A DNA stretch of 64,000 bases. It comes from Neonectria sp. B-13 (taxonomy: Eukaryota; Ascomycota; Sordariomycetes; Hypocreales; Nectriaceae). The notes below the pieces were generated by a model. It was not told where the DNA came from. It worked only from the letters and a program-made list of their open reading frames with translations, and did not search any database. Location of the stretch: contig NOKP01000003.1 in assembly GCA_002682825.1 (NCBI GenBank), positions 496,001 through 560,000 of the forward strand, in the 5' to 3' direction. The position numbers and the translations under genes were made by a program. This document shows, piece after piece, positions 43,396-56,139 of this stretch (positions are counted from its first letter, which is position 1; each line of letters begins with the position of its first letter).

Positions 43396-46243
43396 CAGCC
43401 CAGGTCGTCGATGTTCCAAAATAGCAAGTCATCACGGCTGGTAAAGCACCGGAGTGACGTTATCATGCCTGGACCGCGTTATTTATGCCATGAACGTCCA
43501 TACATATAACTTGCCAAGCTTGCTACGGCAAGGTCTCAATATCGATTTCCACCACTTTCTTTTAATTGATTGCAAGTTATCCAATACACCTAGACAAGTT
43601 CCTGGCCGGAATACTGAATCGTCCAACAATGAAACCCTCCACGGGTGCATCACCGCTCCCCGCCATTGCCCTCACTAGTCCCATCCCTTCCTCGTTGGAC
43701 TCAGCTCTAAACGACCTAGAAACACGTTTTTCGATTATACACTACAAGCCAGATTCGACAGAGGCCTTTATTTCAGATGTCTAGTCCACGTCATCATCAA
43801 TCTACTCCGCGCCGTCTTGGGGATTGGACGTTTACGAAACGAGTATTCTTCAATATCCTACCCCAAAGCAGCAAAGGAACGATGGATGGCTAACGAGACA
43901 AATATAACGCCGGCCAAATGTGCACCCGAGATTATTGGAGTTTGAGAATGTTAGCTTGCTGCCGCACATGGGTGGATAGGCGGTCGATTCAATCCAGGTA
44001 GGATGATTTTGGTCCATGAGGGTGTGCAAAGAAAACAAAAGTCCAAGGTAGACGATGGCATTGTCATGCTAACTTATTGACAGAATCATGTTCAAGACGC
44101 ACTACGACTGGTTGATGACATCTTTTACCCAAATAAATACAATTGGGTCCAATGTCTTAACTCAAGAATGTTTAGAGTGGTGTTCATGGTCTTTTAGCCC
44201 CTACTGGCATCAATATATGTTGTTGGGCATGACGTTAACTATCTACCCCATACGACTGCGATTTTTCAGCGTGGTTATGCCTGGGCAATGCTCTCGGCTG
44301 TTCCATCCAATCACTCCGTCATCCCTATCAGTGCTGCCAGCATCCCCAATACACGGCACGCTCGACCCCCGTGATTGCGCAGCTTCGCGGCTCAATGCGG
44401 CGTCACTGGCCACGGAGGTTGTGGCTCCGGGGCCAAAGGAACCAGCCCCGGGGCAAGAGCACTCAATCCGGACGACGTAGATATTCATGGGTGAAACTAG
44501 GATCAGACGAATATACTGGGATACACAGGGCTACATCTGAACTTTGGCAACCGTTCAGAGGATGAGTCGCAGCTACGCCAAGTAGAAGTAGTCATCAATT
44601 TTCTCGTCCGTCCGTCCCTGATACTCTCGCAACTTTAGTGCCAAGTCGCTCATCGAAATCGTCCAGAGCTTGCCTCGGGTTGAAAGCATTCATTTCGAGC
44701 GATGACGTGTTGTGGAGACATGATCGACGGTGAGACAACGTGAGTTGCTAGTAATCCACAATGCTATAAGTTGGACCTCAGTTAACCACATTCTCAGCTT
44801 CTTAGATGGTCAGTGCCGATTTGCCAAGTTCTCTCCCAAGCCTGATCATACGAAGAGCGAACACAGTGTCCCACCAACAACTTCGAAGTTATTCGCCGCA
44901 GCGCCTAAACCCCAACTTGCCTAGGGTTCTCTTTCAATCCGGTCACGATCTTGAACAGCTCTTCCTATCCATTTACAGCGATGTTGACGATTTTCTTCAA
45001 CCATTCGCCCTCTGTATATGCAGAGGCTCAGCTCGCTCTATCAACAAAAGCACTCTCATCAGCGTCGAATACTACGAATAATGGCCACGGCTGCGGCGGC
45101 AAAAGATGCCCAAGCTCGGTCGGGCTGCTCGAGCTGTTCGATCACAGTGAATAAGCCACGAGAATGTCTCGATTTGAAACCACGGACGATGCTACCAAAT
45201 CACCCGGTCAACTTCAAAAGAACGTGGAGCCTGCATTGTAGATGTTGTGCATCTACTCAAAACCCGTATAATGTGGTTCCGATGCTCGTATTTATTGGAA
45301 TGGGTGTTCGTGCATGCGCGCTACACCTGGAGCTCATTACCACTGCTGTGGCTGCCGCTGTGGCTGATGCCAGCTGCTGGACACGTGGAAGGTGCCGAGG
45401 TTGCTGAGCTCGCTGCCCATGGGCGCATTGGGGTTGTGGCTGGAGAGGTTGGTACTCGGCAGAGCAAGGCAACTCAAGGCGGACAGGCTGATGTGCAGTA
45501 CTAGTAGGTACTAGGGAAAAGAGAGGCAAAGAAAAGAAGGCGACGGTCGTTCGGTCCCGTCACCGGAGCAGTGTGCTCTTGCTCTCGTCGAAGCTCGTAC
45601 CCGTACTTACGAATACAGCAGGTGCTACCTAGTACGTACTAGTACTACTATGAATGCTTAAGCAACTTATGGTATCCCAACCACTTCCACCACTTCCACC
45701 GCCCGGCGACGCTGCCCAGCCAATCCACAGGCGTTCTCCAGGCTCCGCTTCCTTCCTTCCTGCCTTCCAAGCAACCAAGTCCCCCCCAAGCTTGCCGTCA
45801 CTCGACCCAAACAAGCCCCAACCAGCCCCAGCCCAGCCTTTCCAAGTTTCCCTTTCCCGTCCCGAACGGCCCATTAGCATTCACATCCACATCATCGCCA
45901 TGGTCTATTCCTGTCTTTGTCTCTGGCTCTAGACTGCGAACCAAACCAAACCACCTAACTCATCTTATCCCGATCATTCCTATCCCTCGCATCCTCCACT
46001 CTCCGCCCAAGGAGTGTCTCTGGTGCCCTTCTAGCGCTCATTGTTCCCCCCGACGACACAACGCCACCGACATCGCCATCGCCATCGCCATGCGCTCGAC
46101 CTCGTCTCCCTTGGCCTCCGAATAGTCGTCTACGTCCGCCCTCCGCCCTCCGCCCTCCACCGCTCCACCTCCGACGCCGATAGTCATATCCCGATTTCTC
46201 TCTCCCTGCGCCGTCCGTCCATCCATCCGTCCCTGGGTTCATC
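43396..46243. other. Decayed, gene-poor stretch
   Basis: No intact gene is seen. A weak S10 C-terminal relic may lie at about 44215-44275. A frame near 43630-43780 (PLPAIALTSPIPSSLDSALN) looks protein-like but is too short to assign. From about 45500 the DNA becomes C-rich and serves as the leader of Syp1, including a run of CATCGC triplets near 46070-46090. Confidence 0.4.
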
Positions 46244-49200
46244 ATGGAGGACATGGCTAGGACCGAGTATCCCGCCATGCTGGTGAGGCCATCCCCAAGT
46301 CCCGCACCGTCGAGACCTCCAGAACCACGAGCTCGCCTCACCTTCATTGTCTGCGCCAATCTCAATCCCCAACTAACCGGTTTTGCGCAACCCTACAGGC
46401 AAACCTCCATCCCACCCAGGCCGCCCATATCCTCACCGACCGAGTAAAGCGCATCAACCGCATTAACTCCGAAATTGCGGATTGGCTCCAGGTACGACCA
46501 CGGAACCTCGGGACAGGACCTGCCAATGCCACGGCGCTGCCAGCATGGATCCAGCCTCGAGGAACCCTCCCCTAGCTACCAAAAATTCAAGCAGCTAAAC
46601 CATCCTGTCTAGGAGCGTCGTCGCGTCGAGGAGCAATACGTCCAGGGTCTGCGCAAGCTGGCTCAATTCAAGGTGCCCAATGCGCAGACGGAACTAAGGT
46701 AAGCTTCCCAAGCAACTCCAACAATCATCGCCCTCCATACTCTACCAATACTGACAAACCCACAGCGTCTTCCAGGCCCCATGGAACCGAGTCGTCGACT
46801 CCGTCGAGGCCATCGCCCATTCCCACCACATCCTCGGCGAGCGCATTGAAAAGGACCTCGAGCACCCGCTCCGCAACTTCCACCACCGCACCGATGCCCA
46901 GAACATGAACACGATGGCCTCCAACCTGGCCAACATGGCTAGGGACCTCGAGGATGCCCAGGAGCGATCCGACAAGCTGAGCAGGAGGGGCGGTCGCGCC
47001 AACACCCAAAAGGTCGATGCCGCCGCTTCCAGGCTCGAGGCCGCTTCCCAGCAATGGGAGGCCCAGGCGCCTTTCGTCTTCGAGTCTCTCCAGGCTCTGG
47101 ACGAGTCGCGAGTCAACAGCCTCCGAGATATCCTGACTCAGTACCAGTCCCACGAGTCCGACCAGGCCCAGCGCAGCCAGGACCACGCTGTCGAGACCCT
47201 CGCTTTGATGCTCGAAATTGATACGGAAAAGGAGGTTCAAAGCTTCGTCCACAAGGCCACTGCTGGAAGGACAAAGTTGCCTACAAGAACCTCAACAAGG
47301 CAGTCTTCGATCACAGGCACCACGAGTTCTGCGCCGGCACCCCCAAGCACGGGAGGCAGCACCAACATACCTCCCAGCATCCAGGCTCCCAGTATCCAGG
47401 CTCCCAGCACCCAAGCTCCCAGCATCCAGTCTCCCAGCATCCAGTCTCCCAGTATCCAGTCTGCCAGTCTCCAGTCTCCCAGTCTCCAGTCTCCCAGTAT
47501 CCAAGGCCATGCAGAGGATGATGCCGCCAGCGAGCATAATTCGGTCCCAACCGAGGTGAAGCCAGGTTTGTCCACCCTATCCCCTCCCTTAGAGGCTTTA
47601 TTGCTGACTCTGTGAAGAATCCAAGTTGAGACGTCTCGGGACAATGTTTGGCGGCCGCCGACGTCAAAGCATGCACGCTGGCTTCGGCCAGTTGTCTCCC
47701 CAGAAGGCTCCAACATTTGGAAGACTGGGCAGCAGCCATAGTCACCAAGGTCGGGGCGTGTCCCCCAGAGGGTCTTCGACCAATCTTCAACAAGACCATA
47801 GCCGCTTGTCGTCTCTGGCCGAAACCCCCGACATGCCCAGACCTATCGAGACGGACTCGTTCCCACCCAATTCGGCAGCTTCGCATGAGAACACGAACGG
47901 AGTGACGCTTCATGACGCTCCCATGGAGATGACCGCAATTGCGCCCACCAGTACAATCAACGGTACCCATGAGAAAGACGTGTCGGATGTTCCGCCCCCT
48001 CCCGGCCCGCCTCCCTCTCATTCGCAAGAAAATCAACCGCCAGCCTCTGCGACCAAGGACGCGGAGGGCTTTACCATTCCTCCGCCCATGAACGACCCCA
48101 TCTCTGAGGCCCAGAAGGAGGCAGCCGGTGACGAGGCCGACCAAGGCTTCAAGCTCGAAATCTCGCAAACCCCCGTCGAGGATGAAGATCCCCAGGCAAA
48201 GCAAGCTGCCATGTCCAGTGTGTTCAACACTCTCAAGGCGGGCCCTGCTGCTCGTCGATCCGGCACCGTCAGAGGTCGCCGCGACGTTCGCCAGACTGTT
48301 TATGTCCCGCCGCCGGGTTTGCCCGAGAGCACCACTGGGTCGGCCTTCGGAGGATTGCCACTGTCTCCCACTCTCCCCACCTCGCTTTCCAAGTCCAGTG
48401 CGGTTACTACATTAGCATCTGAAGCCAGCATTGCTGCAACTTCGGATACTCAATCGGTTCGGTCAGGGAACTCATTGGGAAGCCTCGTACACCCCAAGCA
48501 CCCCGACATGACCGGCCCTGGTCTGAACTCGTCCATCATTGAGACTGTGTCGGCTGTTTTCGAAGAAGGAGTTCTGAAGTCTGCCTCCGTCACGGGCGAA
48601 GTTGCCTTTGTCAACAACCCCAGCGACACGGGCGACGCAAAGGGTATGTTTTCGTTATGTCATACGTTGCACCTCACTAACCATATCCAGAGCATGAGAC
48701 GATCCGTATCAATAACTTCGAAGCGCTCGAGCGTGTTGGACCAAACCGCATTTTCGTCCAAAACTCATCCCCTGACCAGCAAGATCAGTTCTCCTTGGAT
48801 GTTTCGCACCTCAGCAAAACCGCAACGGCCTTCTCCTACCGACTTCTTGCCGAAGAATCAGAAATCCCGTCCCTCGGCCAACATGCTCCTCTCCTAGTGA
48901 AGCTCGCGTGGAAGCCGCAAGGTGACAAGCTTGGGTTGCTGATTCAGTACCAGCTTAACCCGGCCTCCAATTTCACTGCTCCCGTGGCCTTGCACAATGT
49001 CGTCTTTGTGGCTACTTACGATGGCCGTGCGAGTGGCGCTCAGACGAAGCCCAGTGGAACTCACCTGAAGGAAAGGCACCTAGTTTACTGGCGCGTGGGA
49101 GACGTCACGCTCACAAACACCACGCAAAAGATCGTGTGCCGCATCATTGGTGCTGACGGCGTGGCACCCAACCCGGGCCATGTTGAGGCCAGATGGGAAC

Positions 49201-49397
49201 ACACTGTCTCTGAGGAAGAGGCCGTAGGGAGCGGTATCTCTATCTCCAGACTCGACGAAGGGAAGGGCAAGGTCAAGGAGCTGACTGAAGATGATCCGTT
49301 CGCTGACGATACCGTAACCACTCTGAGCCAAGAAGCGCAGTGGGTAGATGTACCCGTCATCCGGACCCTTGTTGGCGGAAAATACGAGGGCAGGTGA
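46244..49397 (+). CDS. syp1: Muniscin Syp1 (F-BAR and mu-homology domain endocytic adaptor)
   Basis: Six exons, 46244-46282, 46399-46491, 46613-46698, 46766-47565, 47618-48643 and 48691-49397, give 916 residues, with all phases consistent. The N-terminal F-BAR domain covers about 1-255 (RINRINSEIADWLQ, ERRRVEEQYVQGLRKLA, VFQAPWNRVVDSVE), which binds and bends membrane. Residues of about 277-319 are nine PSIQ-type pentapeptides. A disordered Pro/Ser linker follows, with ESKLRRLGTMFGGRRRQS. The C-terminal mu-homology domain (about 640-910) contains LVKLAWKPQGDKLGLLIQYQ and WRVGDVTL. Syp1/FCHo proteins arrive first at clathrin-coated pits and septin sites, recruiting Ede1 and cargo. The tail has DDPFADD, an acidic motif. 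Intron 4 uses a GTTTGT donor. Confidence 0.93.
47376..47505 (+). repeat. 15-bp coding minisatellite in syp1
   Basis: About nine in-frame units close to CCCAGCATCCAGTCT, encoding PSIQS/PSIQA. The opposite strand stays open for 297 codons across it, only because the repeat and the GC-rich flank lack minus-strand stops. Confidence 0.85.
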
Positions 49398-50181
49398 GGC
49401 TGCATTCATCTGACGACGACACGATGGAACCATCATACAATATTTAAGGCACCTAAAAAGAAGGAACCGTGGCCAGGCGGGCCAAAGCGACGTGACGTGT
49501 ATGGATAGCGGATTGCCCCGACTATCTGACTGGGGAAGCGCATTGAATAGCGAGCGTGACGTTGGAGGGTAATCCTGTCTTGTGGTTTGGTTGCTATTTT
49601 TTTCTTTAATTCTTTTTTTTTTATGTTTCCTGGTGTCCTGCCTGAGGGCTGGTTGGCGGCGAGTGGAGAGTGTATGTAGTCTGTACGACTAAAGAAACCT
49701 GTTCATATCTCGGGCATTGTGGGGGTTGTTTGACTGATTGTGGATAGATTGGAGACTGAGCTTTGGAGGTGTCACTTATGGGCCTGGTGCATAATTACTG
49801 GAATCATGACTGTTCTTGAATCTTTTTTGGCTTGTGACTGTAACTGGGCCAGGCTCATGGCCTAACATTTGCCCCTATACTATCCTAACTCGATGCTCCT
49901 CTGCGTGAGTATAAACCGCTCAGCCACACGCTACATGCAGTATCCCATCATCCACCTCTTTCCGCCGCAAATTCCATGCCCGCGGTCCTTTCAGCCATGC
50001 ATAGTACAGAGAGGTTACAAATGAGAGAAGTGTGCTCATAAGAGCTCTGAGTCGCTTGAGAGGCAGAAGATAGTAGTGTTAGTATACAAACGAGGCTTTT
50101 GGTGGGCCGGTGACGTCGTGACCAGGTGAATAAACGCAAATCAGAGAAGAGCGGGAGGCCAGGAAATAGTATATTTCTCTT
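49398..50181. other. Convergent 3' region of syp1 and tam41
   Basis: No gene is recognised. A T-rich run (about 49598-49623) lies roughly 200 bp after the syp1 stop. Confidence 0.5.
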
Positions 50182-51849
50182 TTACTCCGATTTCCCATTT
50201 GAGCCGTCCTTGGCCGTCGTCTGGGCCAGCTTCGCCTGCTTTTGGCCTTTTTTCCACTTGGAAATCTTCTCGCCGAGGTAGCGAGCTGTGCGAGCAAAGC
50301 CGCCCATCAAGAGGCCCTTGAGGCTCTGCGTAGTGCTGGGCCAAGTGACCGTCTGCTTGATGACTCTGCGGACCGTCTCTTGCAGCTCTTTGGTATCGCT
50401 TGTTGCGATGCGTTTCTCAAAGTCGCCGCCCTGTCGTCGTTTAATCGAAGTGGTCTCGTCGTCGGATGAGGCGGCCATGAGTTTGTTAAACTCTTCATTT
50501 GGCATGGAGAACTTCTTCCGGTACTGGAAGTAGAGCCGCGAACGGAACGTCTTTGGTAAGCGCCGTACCATGTTGCCACGCCTTACGGGGTCCATATCCT
50601 GGTGCAGTTTGTTATTCGCCTCAGGGTTCAGAATCCAGTCCTGGTCATCTAGTCGACATGTGCCGGCAAAGTCGATGTTGGGCAACGTCTTGACAAGGGG
50701 CGCGTACAGGCGGCGGAAGTGGATGATGTTGTTGTCGACAATGTTATTAACCTTGCTCTTGTTCTCCGTGGGGAGTGCCATTCGAGGGTCGCCCAGGTAG
50801 CTGAGTCCGGCGATAGTGCTGTATAGCTCCGCCTCGGTGAAATCGGGAGGGAGGAGGAGCAGGGCAGTCCGGACGGCGGCAATGAGGTTATGCTGGTTCG
50901 CCAGTCGGACACGGGGGTGGTCTCTGAGGATCTTTACGGGCTTCTGAAGGCGGCCGGCTAGGTAGAGGCTATCCCACGAAGACAGGTCGTCGACAAGGTT
51001 GTCGATGCTGGTCACACCGTACTTGATCAGCATACCGTTCATCTCGATGTACGGGTTGAAGTAGACTCCAGCACCCCAGCTCTGGACGCGTGAGACAAAT
51101 CCAGAGCCCAGAGAGGCAACGCTGGAATAGTGATCTCGATGCTGTTTCATGTTGATGGAGTGCCAGTGCTCGGTATGGGTGACGCCAAACATGAAGTCAA
51201 GCATCTTGGGAGATCCCTTCTGCGCCTTCACCAAGGCCTCGGGCGGGTGGGGGTGTACGGCGCGGAACTGGGCGTCGGAGACGCTGCCTTTGGAGGACTC
51301 CTGGGGAAAGACGCCAGATCCATATGCAAAGGCGTAAATGATGGGTGCGTTAAACTGGCGCAGCATCAGGCGCAGGGCTTCCTTGACCTCATTGTTGATG
51401 ATCATGTGCTGGTTTGCGCCGAAGAGCCGATGGGGCAAGTCTTGAAAAGAGTTTATTGAATTCTCCGAGGTGTCTTCCCAGTCACTGTCGAACAGATTGA
51501 CCTTGGGGCTCGAGGACCCGGTGCTGTATGTTGAGGCTGCGCTGCTCGCGGTCGTAGACTGGGTGGTTGAAGAAGAGCTAGACCCATCGGTTCCGGTGCT
51601 GGAAGATGCGGTTCTGCTTTGGGATTTGGAGTCGGATGACCATCTTGAAGATAAGGGCGCTCGGTATTTGAGAGGATACGTCTGTCGAAGGCAAGACGGG
51701 AGCAGGCGAGTGGTGGAGGAGTTGCGGAGGGCGATGGCGCGGGACACGGAAATTGCGGAGGTCGAGCAGGACTGTGAGAGATGTCAGAGCAAGGCATCGA
51801 GAGGTATGGGGAGGGTTCGGTGCCTTACCCTCAAGCATAGGGATTCCAT
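50182..51849 (-). CDS. tam41: Mitochondrial CDP-diacylglycerol synthase Tam41 (MMP37)
   Basis: Two exons, 51849-51829 and 51771-50182, give 536 residues. The long exon has no ATG at its 5' end; a seven-codon first exon (MESLCLR) joined by a 57-nt intron (GTAAGG, CTGAC, CACAG) supplies one. The combined N-terminus is rich in Ser/Arg/Leu and acid-free, a good mitochondrial presequence, followed by a Ser/Thr-rich linker. The catalytic nucleotidyltransferase-like core includes AFAYGSGVFPQ (GSG at 158-160), DFMFGVTHTEHWHSINMKQH and YFNPYIEMNG. Tam41 sits on the matrix side of the inner membrane and makes CDP-DAG from phosphatidic acid and CTP, the first step towards cardiolipin. The C-terminal tail is Lys-rich. 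Length is somewhat above yeast Tam41 because of the linker and the tail. Confidence 0.93.
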
Positions 51850-53012
51850 TTCGAAATAGGGTGGTCTGGCGAGCACGTTTGGTTGTGACTTGGTTGGAGA
51901 TTGAAGGGAGCGATCAGAAAAGAGTTGGGAAGAGGGCGGGCAGCTCAAGCTGCAGTAAGACTACCCAATCGCATAGTCCGTACAGGCCTCAATCGCAAAG
52001 GGGGGGGTCGGCAGAGGGAGCAGTTGAAAAGTGACGGTTTCAACAGGTGTTAGTCTCGGCGAATGGGTCCGTAATCCGTCATCGATATGTTCCCCGTAGC
52101 TGCTTGTCGTTGGGAACAGCCAAGACAGCTTCGTCTTTGGTGGAGGAATTGATGAAGCAAAGTCCAATGCCGAGTGGGCCCGAGGCGTTGGTGCGCTGCG
52201 AGTGACCAATCACGTGTGCGATCAGCGATGGGCCGGCTAGGGTCAGGTCCCTCCCGCATCATCCGCATGTGTAAAAAGCGTACTCCGTACCGGGCCGACA
52301 ATCGCTGAAGCGGGATGCTACGTCACCGGAGAATTGAACCTTGGCATCGAGGGGAGAAGGTGTCATAACCTACCTAGGCTAGTTTTGCCAAGTTGTTGTC
52401 CTTGTGTCGTTGACATTTATTACAGTGTTTTCGTTTGGGACAGTGCGCGTTGACATAGAGCAGCTCACACTGGTGCAGCACAATGAGGTCGTGGGTAGTG
52501 GGCGACAAGGCACTGGCTAAAGGTGCTTGTGCCTCACAATTGAAACAAGAGTCTGTCACTTTTTGGCGAACGTTCAGCCGGGTACATATACCGGTGTTTA
52601 TACGATGAAAGTATACCGAGTGTCAAGTCCTAAAGTCAGAGCTGGTTGATATTTGCTGGAAGCGCACTTCACGTTCATGAAGTGCATGCGAATCTTAGCT
52701 TGAATCCACTGACGTGGTTTCTACGTTGCTGTGAATAGAGCTCGCAGCATTTCCTAAACTGCACCCTAAACCTCAGAATATCTTTCTATTTAAGCTTATC
52801 CCTCTCGGCTTTTTGTACAACAAAATCTCAGCGAAATATCCTGAAGTTCCAATCGATGATTGTTTTTGTTGTCAAAACCCCTACCCTACATACATGATCC
52901 GCATAATGCCACATCACGTGATACAATCCAGCTACCGTGGTGATGGACCAATCCACGATTTACAGATCGCGACTCTCGACATCGACGACGCGCACCCCCA
53001 ACACCGCCCAAA
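51850..53012. other. Divergent promoter region of tam41 and mad1
   Basis: A 61-codon minus-strand frame at 52374-52559 is rich in cysteine pairs (CFNC, CNKC) but has no ATG and is not called. TATA-like TATTTAAGC lies near 52788. No other gene is visible. Confidence 0.45.
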
Positions 53013-55377
53013 ATGCGATCTCACACGCCGCAGGGGCGCGAAACCTCCGGAAGCCGTCGAAACTCTACCTCTAACAGGTTCCGGTCGAGTACTTCTGCTA
53101 TAGGCCGGCCTCAGACTTCTCTCCGGGAGTCCAGGGTAAGTCAACAAGCTAAAAAACAACAAAGGCAGCAGTCGTGTTTCACGGATCCTAACCATACTCC
53201 TCCAGATCGGCTCATTCCGCGCCACACAACCTACATACAACCTATTCACCGGTGCCGAGACCGGAAACTCACGACCTACTTCTCGCCAGGACCATAACGC
53301 CGAGTCAGTCCGCCCAGGGTCTCGCGACAGTTGTAAGGAGAACATGGCGCCCCCAGATGCCGACGAGTATGAAAAGTACAGGAAGGAGATCGAGGCCTTG
53401 AAGGCCGAGATTGGCACTTTACAATACCGCATGCAGACTGCCGAGCAAGAGAAGGAGATCGCCATGTCACAGCAGAACAGCAAGGTGGAACAGGCTCGTC
53501 GCCGAGAGCAGGATGAGGCACAGCAGCGCCAGGTTGCCGAGGCGGAGAGGGAGAAGGCCGCATCTCAGATGGAAGCGATCCGAAGAGAGCTCGACGATGC
53601 GAAGGACGCAATTGAGCACGACAAGAAGGCCCTTGAGCGCAGAGCCCGCGATGCTGAAGACGAAGCACGACTTTTGCAGGAACAACTAGAGGACCTGTCA
53701 ACAGCTAAGGAGGAAGCTGCGCGAATCGCCGACCGAAAGATGACCGACTTTGAGATGCAAGTCACTGCCTTCCAGCGATCGCTACGCGAGTTGGAACAGG
53801 AGGGCGAGCAAAGAGAAGCCAGCCTCCAACAAACACAAGCTCAAGTCGCCGACAAGGACGCCCACATCGCAGACCTGGAGGCTGATGTGTTGCGGCTGAA
53901 GGCTCAGAGCGGCGATGCTGAGACCATGGAGATCATCCGCAGGGAACTGACGGAGCAAGTCCAGCACATCCGAAGCCTCGAAGCGACGAATCGTGAGCAG
54001 CTGTCCGAATTGAAGCACTTGCGCGCCCTAAGCAAGGCGGTGGAGGTGGTTGAGGAGGAGAAGCGCACGCTGTATCGCAAGCTCGAGGCTGCAGAAACGA
54101 CAGAGGCGGAGCTTGCGGAGGCCCGGATACAAAGACAGAGGCTCGAGGATGAACGACTGGCCTGGACAGCTTACCTCAAGAATGCCTCGGAAACTGGCGA
54201 TGCCGAGTTCGACTCCCCAGAAGCTATGGCGAGGGCGTTGGTCCAGGAGCGATACACCACTGCATCGTACATGGACAAGCTGGGCGCACTCCAAGGAGAA
54301 CTGATGGCTCAGCAAAACACCATTCAGACTCTGCAGGACGAAAAGGCAAAGCTCAAGGGCGAGGTTGAGAATGCAAAGACTTCTGCGAATGCTGTTACCG
54401 CCGACAAGGCTCGTCTTCGACTTGACCGACAACGCGCCCTGGCTGTGAAGGAAGTCGAATACCTCCGGGCTCAATTGAAGACGTTTGACACCGAGGACGA
54501 AACGCTCCAGCCGGAGCAATACGACGAGGCGCGCGTACTGCGGGTTCAAGAGCTCGAGGACCTGGTCGACAAGTACAAGACAGAGGTCCAGAGCCTTCAC
54601 GCCGAGCTGGCCTCAATGGAGCCATCCGCCACGGGCACACCGCAACCTGTTACCGGGAAGCGCAGCCGCGCCGAGGACGACAACGCTCACGAGCAGCTTG
54701 GACAGCTGGCACGTAAGAACCGCAAGCTCCAGGAGGAGCTGTCGAGCTCCCAGACCAAGGTGGCGCTGCTGGAGAAGGACTTGTCTGCGAATCGCGAGCA
54801 GTTGACGGCGGCCAAGCAGCAGACCAAAACCCGGGTTCTGTCGCTCAGGTCCAACCCGACGTCTGACTACGAAGCTATCAAGCGATCTACCTTGGAGGCT
54901 CTACAGAAGGAGAACACGGATCTGCTAGCTACGCTGCGATCCAAGGGCAAGTCTTCGGTGCCGATGATTCCAACGTCGGTCCTCGGCGCCATGGAGCGCG
55001 AGATTGCGGCGGCCAAGGCGGAGACAGCATCGGCGCAAAAGTCTGCCCGACGGCTCAAGGAGGTCTGGGGCTCCAAGTCGCAGGAGTTCAAGGAGGCTAT
55101 CTTCTCGACACTCGGCTGGACCGTCACCTTCATCCCCAACGGCAAGATGCGAGTGGAGAGCACCTTTTACCCGTCGCAGACGGACGAGAACGAAAACTCC
55201 ATCATTTTCGACGGCGAGCGCGGCACGATGAAGGTCGGCGGCGGCCCGCGGAGCGCCTTTGCCCGCAGGATCAGCGACCAGATCGGCTTCTGGGTGCGCG
55301 AGAAGGGTTGTATCCCTGGGTTCTTGGCAGCGTTGACGCTGGAGTTTTACGAAGAGCATGCGAGGTCGGCGAAGTGA
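53013..55377 (+). CDS. mad1: Spindle assembly checkpoint protein Mad1
   Basis: Two exons, 53013-53135 and 53206-55377, give 764 residues. The first exon (MRSHTPQGRETSGSRRNSTS) is joined by a GTAAGT...CCTAACC...CAG intron to IGSFRATQPTYNLFTG, a stretch typical of fungal Mad1 N-termini; starting at the internal ATG 53344 would lose it. Residues of about 95-620 are almost continuous coiled coil (Glu/Lys/Gln/Ala heptads). The C-terminal domain contains RLKEVWGSKSQEFKEAIFST, LGWTVTFIPNGKMRV and then NSIIFDGERGTMKVGG, the conserved RWD-like fold that binds Bub1. Mad1 dimers sit at nuclear pores and unattached kinetochores and convert Mad2 to its closed form. Convergent with the next gene. Confidence 0.93.
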
Positions 55378-55584
55378 CTGACTCGCGGGACGGGATGTTG
55401 CTAATGGGAATGGATGAGATGATGACCTATACCCTTGTACATACAACTTCTGCCTGTTTTCTGGCGATTCTGGGCTTGTAAATTATCATTTGGCTGGGAG
55501 GAAGATATCAAAGATGCTGTTTCTGGCTTTACCAGTACTGCCATTCTACTACCCACGTAACGTTTCCATTTGATGATCACAACC

Positions 55585-56139
55585 TTACTGTTTCCCGGTT
55601 CTCTTACCACGGCGGTACGCTCTCTTCCTAGCTCTCCTACTGACCTTGGACGCCCCTCTCAGGAACTCTGAGGCGACCGGCTCGCCGCCAATCGTAACCT
55701 GATCGAGAGCAGCTTTCCATTTCCACGTCCCCGCCTGCGACTCCGCGACAGCCTCGCTCAGCTGCGCGCAGACGGCCGTCAGCTCCTCCCTCTTCGCGCG
55801 GTAGAGGCCGACGAGGGGCGCGAACCCGCACAGCTCGGCCAGGTACTCGCAGTTGACCGCCGTTTGCACCATCTCCTGGCACACGCGCGCCTTCTGCTCG
55901 AGCTCGCGCTGCTCGGCTTCCCGGCTGAGGTTCTGGGCGCGGATGTTGGCGAGGACGGTCGTCGGCGAGGTGAGGAACTCGTGCAGCCATGCTTGGAACT
56001 GGAGGGCTTCGTCTGAGGCTGCGGGCATCTCACGGGGGGCTTGAGCGGTGGTTTGCATGATTGGGGGGCTTGGGGTGAAGCTCATCTCGGCTTGACAGTT
56101 GCTCGCATCCGACATCTCGATGTCGAACTCGTCTTCCAT
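55585..56139 (-). CDS. 184-residue protein with basic tail (unknown)
   Basis: A single exon, starting MEDEFDIEMSDASNCQAEMS. The N-terminal 50 residues are acidic and Ser/Pro-rich. The middle (about 50-155) is predicted helical, with FQAWLHEFLTSPTTVLANIR and a Glu/Arg-rich helix (SREAEQRELEQKARVCQEMV). The end, SRRARKRAYRRGKRTGKQ, is a strong nuclear or nucleolar localisation-type signal. No signal peptide or membrane segment. The codon third positions are very GC-rich, as in expressed genes nearby, and the frame contains no rare features. It is convergent with mad1 (207 bp apart). The function is not recognised. Confidence 0.6.
   Translation of the reverse strand: MEDEFDIEMSDASNCQAEMSFTPSPPIMQTTAQAPREMPAASDEALQFQAWLHEFLTSPTTVLANIRAQNLSREAEQRELEQKARVCQEMVQTAVNCEYLAELCGFAPLVGLYRAKREELTAVCAQLSEAVAESQAGTWKWKAALDQVTIGGEPVASEFLRGASKVSRRARKRAYRRGKRTGKQ

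Noticed and set aside
47311..48204. 297-codon open frame on the minus strand, opposite syp1
   Set aside because: It exists because the PSIQ-encoding repeat and flanking GC-rich codons lack stops on the other strand; the Trp/Glu/Gly repeats have no support and syp1 is certain there.
52374..52559. 61-codon cysteine-rich minus-strand frame (CFNC...CNKC)
   Set aside because: The cysteine pairs resemble a zinc-binding protein, but there is no ATG, no splice-consistent upstream exon and a different register from the MC family.
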